Assembly (NCBI GenBank): GCA_003556985.1
Contig: PWPZ01000273.1
Span: 1 to 5,480 of the forward strand
Length of the DNA stretch: 5,480 nucleotides
Source of the DNA: Bacteroidota bacterium
Lineage (GTDB): Bacteria; Bacteroidota; Bacteroidia; Bacteroidales; PUMT01
Direction: 5' to 3'
Below are positions 1 to 4,466 of the stretch, one piece after another; the first letter of the stretch is position 1; the number at the start of each line of letters is the position of its first letter. Below the pieces are notes generated by a model. That model saw only the letters and a program-made list of their open reading frames with translations. It did not search any database and was not told the origin of the DNA. The position numbers were made by a program, and so were the translations under genes.

Positions 1-112
1 CAACACAAATCCAATGCTTTGTCAATGTGCTTGCAAAGCCAGCCCAAGCAACTGCCTCGGAGGGTGCTTTAAGGATTGGCCAACCTTCTTGCCACAGAAG
101 GAAATAGTTTGT
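1..112. other. Unassigned stop-poor intergenic segment downstream of the permease
   Basis: No gene can be supported here. The segment follows the stop codon of the permease gene and continues past the window edge. It looks more GC-rich than the other intergenic stretches. At least four of six frames stay open over roughly positions 1-70, which is unusual for an AT-rich spacer. The open plus-strand frame is cysteine-rich (MLCQCACK near position 14), and the minus frame reads like WAGFASTLTKHW. It resembles no protein family I recognise. It could be a dispersed intergenic repeat, the remnant of a gene, or the edge of a gene beyond the window. None of these can be decided from one copy. Confidence 0.35.
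84..101 (-). terminator. Weak hairpin after the permease gene, possible terminator
   Basis: CCTTCT (84-89) and AGAAGG (96-101) form a perfect 6-bp stem with a 6-base loop, starting 11 bases beyond the permease stop codon in the direction of transcription. No T-run follows on the minus strand. It could therefore be a 3'-end processing or stabilising structure, or coincidence, rather than an intrinsic terminator. A neighbouring palindrome, TTGGCCAA (76-83), competes for the same region. Confidence 0.25.
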
Positions 113-1435
113 CTATATTTCCGGGGCGATGGAGCCAAAAATCAACCCGCTTATTGTAGCCATCACTATAACCAGTCCCACGAAAACCGCCGTTTTTTTG
201 GTTCCCATAACACTATGGATCACCAGCATATTGGGCAGAGATAGTGAAGGTCCTGCAAGCAAGAGTGCCAGTGCCGGACCCTGTCCCATACCCGATCCGA
301 TCAGTCCCTGAAGTATGGGCACTTCGGTCAGGGTTGCAAAATACATGAAAGCCCCCACTGCTGAAGCAAATAAATTGCTCCACAGAGAGTTTCCTCCGAC
401 AAGGGAACTGATCCAGTGGTCAGGTACTATTCCTGCTATTTCGGTGTCGTTATGCGTCGAACCCAGGAGGAAACCTGCTATGATAACGCCCAGTGCAAGG
501 AGCGGCATGATCTGTTTGGCAAAATCCCATGATGCAATGGTCCATTCCCGGTTTTCTTCATGGCTGCTCAGGGTTATTGCGGCAAGGGCAGCTATTGCCA
601 CCACAAACGGTATCATGGGGCCGGGAGAAACAACAGAGGAGAGGATCACTGCGAGGGCTGAGGCAGCAACCTTCCACCATGCAATTTTAAGTATCCTCAC
701 AAGAGAATATGCAAGTATCAGTGATAAAAAACCGGTTATGTACCATTTGTTGGCCCAGATAAAATACCATCCGCCACTTTCAACTCCCGCTTCCGGCCTT
801 CCCCAGTTGGCAAACACAAGGATTAGCACCAGGGTAAAAAAGTGAAGGGAAGTCTGCCATAGCGGACGTTTCTCCTGTGGGGCGACTATGTTCATCTGCG
901 CTTCTTCCTTTTCTTTCTCTTCCTTTCTGAAAAAGAACGCCATCAGCAAACCTATAACTACTGCGAATACAACTGCACCCACCACCCTGGCAAGTCCCAG
1001 TTCCCAGCCCAGTATTCTGGCGGTGAGAATTATTGCCAGGATATTAATGGCAGGGCCTGAATACAGAAATGCAACCGCAGGTCCCAGTCCGGCACCCCTT
1101 TTATGAATGCTGGAGAACAACGGCAGTATGGTGCATGAACAAACGGCAAGTATTGTTCCCGATACGGAAGCAACACTATATGCCAGGTATTTATTGGCTT
1201 TTGCGCCAAAATATTTAAGCACGGATCCCTGACTTATAAAAACCGCAATAACACCGGCAATAAAGAATGCGGGGATAAGACATAAAATAACATGTTCCCT
1301 GGCGTACCAGCGAACAAGATCGAGGGTTGCTGCAACTGCTTCCTGAAACCGGGCGCTTTCAAGGGGCATATAATAAGCCAGGAGAAAAAACAGTATTATC
1401 CAGAACAGTGTTTTAATTTCAATCTTCCAATCCAT
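113..1435 (-). CDS. ArsP/DUF318-family permease, probable organoarsenical efflux
   Basis: This is a 440-residue integral membrane protein of the DUF318 permease family. The family includes ArsP, which exports trivalent organoarsenicals. Diagnostic sequence is CSCTILPLF at residues 99-107 followed by GPAVAF and SGPAINI (119-132). The second half repeats the pattern without gaps at an offset of 268 residues: P105 matches P373, G118-P119 matches G386-P387, and G127-P128 matches G395-P396. The Cys pair becomes Ala367 and Leu369, so C99 and C101 occur only in the first half and are candidate metalloid ligands. A charged linker at 170-190 (RKEEKEKEE) separates the halves and is probably cytosolic. 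I recall characterised ArsP proteins as being shorter. The ATG start lies just before the first hydrophobic helix and has no Shine-Dalgarno. An ArsR-type operator ends 15 bases upstream, linking the gene to the ars cluster. The substrate is inferred from family and neighbours. Confidence 0.85.
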   Translation of the reverse strand: MDWKIEIKTLFWIILFFLLAYYMPLESARFQEAVAATLDLVRWYAREHVILCLIPAFFIAGVIAVFISQGSVLKYFGAKANKYLAYSVASVSGTILAVCSCTILPLFSSIHKRGAGLGPAVAFLYSGPAINILAIILTARILGWELGLARVVGAVVFAVVIGLLMAFFFRKEEKEKEEAQMNIVAPQEKRPLWQTSLHFFTLVLILVFANWGRPEAGVESGGWYFIWANKWYITGFLSLILAYSLVRILKIAWWKVAASALAVILSSVVSPGPMIPFVVAIAALAAITLSSHEENREWTIASWDFAKQIMPLLALGVIIAGFLLGSTHNDTEIAGIVPDHWISSLVGGNSLWSNLFASAVGAFMYFATLTEVPILQGLIGSGMGQGPALALLLAGPSLSLPNMLVIHSVMGTKKTAVFVGLVIVMATISGLIFGSIAPEI

Positions 1436-1447
1436 AATTCAATTCAG

Positions 1448-1470
1448 TATTGTTCGTAATATTTCGAACA
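1448..1470. promoter_or_regulatory. Second ArsR-type operator, before the permease gene
   Basis: TGTTCG (1451-1456) and CGAACA (1465-1470) form a perfect 6-bp inverted repeat with an 8-base centre. The 10-bp flank and left half TATTGTTCGT (1448-1457) is identical to that of the operator at 3021-3030, and the right half sits at exactly the same offset. It lies 15 bases upstream of the permease start. Unlike the other copy, no convincing TTTG/TAnnTTTG promoter frames it; the aligned -7 position reads TACTGAAT. I infer binding by the ArsR-family protein encoded at 3276-3575. Confidence 0.7.
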
Positions 1471-1512
1471 TTAATTAAACAGCTTTAGCCTTACCGGCCG
1501 AATTTTTAGTAG

Positions 1513-1525
1513 TCCCGGTTCGGGA
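1513..1525 (-). other. Short hairpin just after arsG
   Basis: TCCCG (1513-1517) and CGGGA (1521-1525) form a 5-bp, GC-rich stem with a 3-base loop, 6 bases beyond the arsG stop. There is no T-run downstream on the minus strand, so it is not a standard intrinsic terminator. It could protect the 3' end of the arsG message or dampen read-through into the separately controlled permease gene. Confidence 0.3.
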
Positions 1526-1531
1526 AATCCG

Positions 1532-2230
1532 TTAAAAATAGATCAGAACAATGTAGTAAAGACCGGTTATGATAAAGAGTAAGGCAACTATCTTCCTGAA
1601 CCATTTTTCAAAAGTCCGGACCCTGTTGTACAGGTTGCCGACTTTGTTAACCGCAAAGGCAAGCAGCCATGCAAATATTATTACGGGCAGGCCGGTTGCT
1701 GCTGCAAAGACCAGCAGCATCAGGATACCCTGTGAGCTTCCGGCCGACATGGGTATGAGTGCCCCGAAATACAACACCCCGCTATAGGGGCAAAAAGCAA
1801 GAGCAAATACCAAACCCAGCAGCAGAACTCCAAAAAAAGAGTTTTTGTGGCTATTTTCCATTTTTTCGGTCAGCCGTCCGGCACCGGGTAAAGAGATACT
1901 GAAAATCCCCAGCATAAAAAGTCCGATAATCAGTAATAACGGGCCGATAAGCTTTTCTCCGTAGACCGATACCGTTGAAGAAAGCTGCATTTGCCCTATA
2001 CCGGCAAAAAGAATCAGTCCCAGTCCCACATAAGTTATTGAACGACCAAGAGTATAAACGATACCGTTAAAAAATACTTTTCGCCTGCTTCTGATATCCT
2101 TGCTTATGAAACCGACTGCAGTGATATTTGTGGCCAGCGGACAGGGACTGATTGCTGTCATAAGTCCAAGCAGCAATGCAGACAACAAAGGCAGCTGGGT
2201 ACTTTCAAGCCATTGGGAAAGCAGATCCAT
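1532..2230 (-). CDS. arsG: ArsG-family CcdA/DsbD-like membrane protein
   Basis: This 232-residue protein has about six hydrophobic segments, roughly at residues 13-35, 55-79, 95-115, 132-160, 166-195 and 209-232. The fold looks like the CcdA/DsbD transmembrane domain, which has an inverted repeat with one Cys-Pro in each half. Here these are SPCPLATN (C30) and AFCPYSG (C147). Database naming places proteins of this kind next to ArsF-like partners as ArsG, an exporter for trivalent aminophenyl arsenicals. I make that assignment from motif and gene order. In CcdA the two membrane cysteines shuttle electrons from cytosolic thioredoxin to periplasmic acceptors, so a redox role is equally compatible with the residues seen. 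The gene starts 7 bases after the arsF stop, implying cotranscription, and has no Shine-Dalgarno. No truncation is seen. Confidence 0.82.
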   Translation of the reverse strand: MDLLSQWLESTQLPLLSALLLGLMTAISPCPLATNITAVGFISKDIRSRRKVFFNGIVYTLGRSITYVGLGLILFAGIGQMQLSSTVSVYGEKLIGPLLLIIGLFMLGIFSISLPGAGRLTEKMENSHKNSFFGVLLLGLVFALAFCPYSGVLYFGALIPMSAGSSQGILMLLVFAAATGLPVIIFAWLLAFAVNKVGNLYNRVRTFEKWFRKIVALLFIITGLYYIVLIYF

Positions 2231-2237
2231 TCAGGAA

Positions 2238-2669
2238 TTAATTTGATAATTTAACTATAGCTTCGACCATAGTTTCTTTAAAACGGTCATAATCGCGGCT
2301 GGCAAACATGAATCCCTGCATGGTAAGATCCTCTTTTTCATTTCCGTTTACCACCAGTAGTCCCTGCCGTCCAACATCAAGCTTTTGAGCAATCTCCCTT
2401 GATTCGGTGTTGGAAAGATTTACCTCATGATAGACAATAGTTCCTTCCCTGAGTTCCTGACCGTAATTTTCCTTGAGCACCTTTTCGGTTGCTTTCTGGA
2501 CATTTATGCAGGAGACACATCGCCTTTCAAAATGGAAATAATACACTTCAACCTTGTTTTCTGCCCGGTCTTCCGCTGCAGCTTGCTGTTCACCGGCCGT
2601 ACTCTGCCCGCAGGCTGAAACTCCTGCATAAAAAGGCAGGGCGATCAAAAGAATTAAAAAAACTTTCAT
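2238..2669 (-). CDS. arsF: ArsF-family lipoprotein with thioredoxin-like CxxC motif
   Basis: This is a 143-residue predicted lipoprotein. MKVFLILLIALPFY is a short signal peptide, and VSAC is a lipobox with the lipidated Cys at residue 20. A polar linker rich in Gln, Ala and Glu follows. The folded domain begins near VEVYYFHFERRCVSC, with the CxxC at C51 and C54 where a thioredoxin active site would be. No clear cis-proline is visible before VGRQGLLVV, which is unlike classical thioredoxins. It matches the family named ArsF, a proposed subunit of a nitrophenyl-arsenical reductase. I infer location outside the inner membrane from the signal. I chose the ATG at 2669 because it gives a standard M-K-hydrophobic signal; a GTG two codons upstream at 2675 is also in frame. 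The gene lies 64 bases after the thioredoxin-like gene and 7 bases before arsG. Confidence 0.8.
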   Translation of the reverse strand: MKVFLILLIALPFYAGVSACGQSTAGEQQAAAEDRAENKVEVYYFHFERRCVSCINVQKATEKVLKENYGQELREGTIVYHEVNLSNTESREIAQKLDVGRQGLLVVNGNEKEDLTMQGFMFASRDYDRFKETMVEAIVKLSN

Positions 2670-2733
2670 AGACACTGTGTTTTTTATTTATTAAATAATT
2701 ACGAAGGGCTCTATCTATTTTAATTGCGGAAAA

Positions 2734-2967
2734 TCAGCCGGCAAGAAGTTTTTTGATTTCTTCAACCGAGGCAGTGCGGCCCTTAAGAACGATTTTGCCG
2801 TCAACAACCATTGCAGGGGTTGTTGCCACACCATAACCTATTATTTCCATCATATCTTCAACCTTTGTAACCGATGCATTCAGTTTAAGCTGAGCAACAG
2901 CTTCCCTGGTTGCCTCTTCAAGCTTCTTGCATTTAGCGCATCCGCTTCCCAATATCTTAATTTCCAT
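2734..2967 (-). CDS. Small cytosolic thioredoxin-like protein (probable ArsE)
   Basis: This complete 77-residue protein belongs to the small thioredoxin/glutaredoxin-like family typified by archaeal and Thermotoga 'redox-active disulfide protein 2'. The redox site is GCAKCK (C10, C13) directly after the first beta strand. TTP (49-51) supplies the expected cis-proline, followed by AMVVDGKIVLKG, the usual strand pair. No signal peptide is present, so it should act in the cytosol. It is the first gene of the unit that continues into arsF and arsG, which is the position I expect for ArsE in arsEFG clusters. That name is inferred from order, so I leave the symbol blank. It is the only gene here with a clear Shine-Dalgarno. 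Promoter and operator lie 48-78 bases upstream. Likely roles are to donate electrons to the ArsG/ArsF partners or to serve directly as a reductase subunit. Confidence 0.85.
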   Translation of the reverse strand: MEIKILGSGCAKCKKLEEATREAVAQLKLNASVTKVEDMMEIIGYGVATTPAMVVDGKIVLKGRTASVEEIKKLLAG

Positions 2968-2975
2968 GGTTTTAT

Positions 2976-2979
2976 CTCC
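2976..2979 (-). promoter_or_regulatory. Shine-Dalgarno of the thioredoxin-like gene
   Basis: GGAG on the minus strand, 8 bases before the ATG. It stands out because the starts of the permease, arsG, arsF, ArsR and trpA genes show no comparable site. Confidence 0.6.
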
Positions 2980-3014
2980 GTTAATTAACTAAATTATCAA
3001 TAAAAGAACTATTG

Positions 3015-3045
3015 TAAATATATTGTTCGTGAAATAACGAACAAA
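3015..3045 (-). promoter_or_regulatory. Bacteroidota-type promoter of the thioredoxin-like/arsF/arsG unit
   Basis: On the minus strand, TTTG (3042-3045) is followed after exactly 19 bases by TATATTTA (3015-3022). This matches the Bacteroidota -33 TTTG and -7 TAnnTTTG consensus except for the last base. Transcription would start near 3007-3010, giving a leader of about 40 bases that contains the Shine-Dalgarno. Confidence 0.65.
3023..3044. promoter_or_regulatory. ArsR-type operator inside the promoter spacer
   Basis: TTGTTCGT (3023-3030) and ACGAACAA (3037-3044) form a perfect 8-bp inverted repeat with a 6-base centre. It fills the gap between the -33 and -7 elements, so a bound dimer would block RNA polymerase. 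This fits an ArsR-family repressor released by metalloid. The same motif and spacing recur at 1448-1470. Assignment to the ArsR-family protein encoded at 3276-3575 is inferred from position. Confidence 0.75.
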
Positions 3046-3082
3046 TATTGAAAAAGTTTCATTATCTACAAAATATAAACGG

Positions 3083-3098
3083 ACAAATAATTATTTGT
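3083..3098. repeat. Perfect 16-bp palindrome
   Basis: ACAAATAATTATTTGT is fully self-complementary with no spacer, and lies about 40 bp upstream of the -33 element. It could be a site for a dimeric regulator or a cruciform-prone AT palindrome. It shares no core with the TTGTTCG operator. Confidence 0.4.
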
Positions 3099-3143
3099 GG
3101 GGTCAGAAATTTTTATGCGGTTATCAAATTGACCGGTTGTTGA

Positions 3144-3166
3144 ACTGTTATTGTACGCTTAACAGT
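3144..3166. repeat. Inverted repeat, 7-bp arms
   Basis: ACTGTTA (3144-3150) and TAACAGT (3160-3166) are exact reverse complements around a 9-base centre. There is no T-run on either side, so it is not a terminator. It may be a regulator site or chance in AT-rich sequence. Confidence 0.3.
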
Positions 3167-3275
3167 AGTGACCTGTTACCAAGAGTTGCGCAGTTACCAA
3201 TTTTTTGAAATGTGGTTGAACGGCTACCAACTTTTCGACCGGAGTTAAAAAGTCAGATGCGCGGATAATCCTGTG

Positions 3276-3575
3276 TCAGCCTGTAAATGATCTTAACAGT
3301 AACCTGGCTTCTTCCCAGGCTTCCCTGTTCAGGCAGTATTTGATCCGGGGAGCACTTATCTCACCCTGTATCAACCCCGATTTTTTAAGTTCCTTGAGAT
3401 GCTGTGAGAGGGTTGATTTGGCAATAGGCAGCTCCTGCGAGAGGTCGCCGCTATAGCAACATGATTGATTTTTCAGAAGTTCCATAATATATATTCTCAC
3501 CGGATGACTGAATACTCTTGAATATGTTGCGATTTTCCTTTGCCGTTCGGTTATGGCTTCTTTTTTTATCTGCAT
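3276..3575 (-). CDS. ArsR-family metalloid-responsive repressor
   Basis: This 99-residue winged-helix protein of the ArsR/SmtB family represses metal or metalloid resistance genes until the inducer binds. FSHPVRIYIMELL (22-34) forms the first helices, and SGDLSQELPIAKSTLSQHLK (42-61) spans the helix-turn-helix. KSGLIQGEI...IKYCLN (65-83) is the wing. The classic ELCVCDL sensor motif is absent. Instead C39-C40 (SCCYSGD) precedes the recognition region and C81 closes the wing, which gives three candidate thiol ligands. This form is, to my recollection, common in Bacteroidota. Two TGTTCG-N8-CGAACA operators downstream are its likely targets. None is visible before its own start, so autorepression by the same site is doubtful. 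The ATG start lies 62 bases after trpA and has no Shine-Dalgarno. The inducer is not determined by sequence; context points to As(III) or trivalent organoarsenicals. Confidence 0.88.
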   Translation of the reverse strand: MQIKKEAITERQRKIATYSRVFSHPVRIYIMELLKNQSCCYSGDLSQELPIAKSTLSQHLKELKKSGLIQGEISAPRIKYCLNREAWEEARLLLRSFTG

Positions 3576-3602
3576 AATTCTAAAATAGGGTAGTATTGCC
3601 GG

Positions 3603-3630
3603 CTAAGTTAATAAATTCCTGATATCCAAA
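3603..3630 (-). promoter_or_regulatory. Possible promoter of the ArsR gene
   Basis: On the minus strand, TTTG (3627-3630) is followed after 16 bases by TAACTTAG (3603-3610), one mismatch from TAnnTTTG. The spacer is shorter than the usual 19 or so, so the match is weak. No terminator is visible between trpA and this gene, so read-through from the trp genes is an alternative. Confidence 0.3.
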
Positions 3631-3637
3631 AGGGGTT

Positions 3638-4414
3638 TTAACTTTTCCCGAGCTGTTCCATCAAAAGATTGATAGCTTTTTTCTCATCGCCGCTTTTAAT
3701 AAGGGCGTTCAGATATGCGGTTCCTATTATTGCACCGGAGCTGTTTTCCCAGACTGTTTGCAAAGTGTTACGGTTATGGATGCCGAACCCCGTCATTACC
3801 GGGTTTTGGAGGTTCATCGATTGCAATCTTTTCAGGTAACCGGTTTGTGCACTGCTGAACGATTCCTTCCGCCCTGTAGTCGAAGATGAGCTGACGGCGT
3901 AAATGAACCCGCTACCCAGCCTGTCTATTTTCCTGATCCTTGAACCGGAAGTCTCCGGGGTTACAAGAAAGATCATATGCAGATTATGTGATTTGAAAAG
4001 CTCCATATATTCAGCCTCATATTCCTCGGGAGGCAGATCGGGTAAGATGATACCGCTTATACCTGCTTCACCGGCCTTTCGGCAGAAAGCCTCCATTCCT
4101 GTTTGAAGTACCGGATTAAGATATCCCATCAGTATAAGTGGTATGGTAATGTTGCTTTTTGCCTCTTTTAGCTGATCAAGCAGAAGTTCCAGGTTCATCC
4201 CGTTTTCTATAGCCCGGTTACTGGTTTGCTGAATGACCGGTCCGTCGGCCAGCGGATCGGAGAAAGGAAAGCCCACTTCTAAAAAGTCAATGGCGGCCGA
4301 CTGAAGGGAGTGGATAATTCTTACAGTACTGTCCTTTTCCGGAAAACCGGCTGTAAAGTAGATTGAAAGTAGATTTTGTTTTTTCTTTTTTAGCAGTTTG
4401 GTTAAAACGTTCAT
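3638..4414 (-). CDS. trpA: Tryptophan synthase alpha subunit
   Basis: This complete 258-residue TIM-barrel enzyme cleaves indole-3-glycerol phosphate to indole and glyceraldehyde 3-phosphate in the cytosol. It passes indole to the beta subunit through the alpha-beta tunnel. Catalytic residues are present in EVGFPFSDPLADGP: E46 and D57 correspond to E. coli Glu49 and Asp60. Tyr172 matches E. coli Tyr175, and T180-G181 mark the mobile active-site loop 6. LMGYLNP (95-101), PDLPPEE (125-131) and the phosphate-binding GFG (209-211) and IIGT motifs are also intact. Length is close to the family norm of about 260-270. It follows trpB by 52 bases and appears to be the last gene of the trp operon. No Shine-Dalgarno is visible before the ATG. 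Nothing is odd about it. Confidence 0.97.
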   Translation of the reverse strand: MNVLTKLLKKKKQNLLSIYFTAGFPEKDSTVRIIHSLQSAAIDFLEVGFPFSDPLADGPVIQQTSNRAIENGMNLELLLDQLKEAKSNITIPLILMGYLNPVLQTGMEAFCRKAGEAGISGIILPDLPPEEYEAEYMELFKSHNLHMIFLVTPETSGSRIRKIDRLGSGFIYAVSSSSTTGRKESFSSAQTGYLKRLQSMNLQNPVMTGFGIHNRNTLQTVWENSSGAIIGTAYLNALIKSGDEKKAINLLMEQLGKS

Positions 4415-4441
4415 CAGTAAATATTTAATTTAATTAGTTGG

Positions 4442-4466
4442 CCGGGTGGATCACATGGTCGCCCGG
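4442..4466 (-). other. Intercistronic hairpin between trpB and trpA
   Basis: CCGGG (4442-4446) and CCCGG (4462-4466) can pair directly after the trpB stop codon, with a G-T pair possibly extending the stem and a large loop of about 13 bases. No T-run follows on the minus strand, so it is unlikely to terminate transcription before trpA. Confidence 0.3.

Larger units (their letters stand above)
2968..3275. other. 308-bp regulatory gap between the ArsR gene and the thioredoxin-like gene
   Basis: No protein-coding frame is supported here. The left third holds the promoter, operator and ribosome binding site for the downstream unit. The rest (about 3061-3275) is AT-rich and holds a 16-bp perfect palindrome, a 7-bp inverted repeat, and scattered copies of a short GTTACCAA-like word. 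A run of five T on the minus strand follows the ArsR stop by about 25 bases without a strong stem. The gap is long for an ars operon and separates the repressor gene from the genes it probably controls. Confidence 0.6.

Noticed and set aside
14..244. Cysteine-rich 76-residue plus-strand reading frame
   Set aside because: Its right half overlaps the well-supported permease gene in antisense and it shows no recognisable family. The left half is noted only as part of the stop-poor segment.
315..845. 176-residue plus-strand reading frame
   Set aside because: Antisense shadow of the permease gene; no protein-like motif and fully inside a convincing membrane-protein gene.
1513..1525. Intrinsic terminator after arsG
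   Set aside because: The stem is only 5 bp and no T-run follows in the transcribed direction, so I list it only as a hairpin.
2673..2675. GTG as the start codon of arsF
   Set aside because: The ATG two codons later gives a standard M-K-hydrophobic lipoprotein signal, and no Shine-Dalgarno favours the GTG.
3061..3275. CRISPR array or tandem repeat
   Set aside because: The short repeated words vary in sequence and spacing and are far too short for CRISPR repeats.
2968..3275. tRNA, other structured RNA or small gene in the long gap
   Set aside because: No cloverleaf-like set of stems, no CCA-type end and no open frame with a plausible start were seen.
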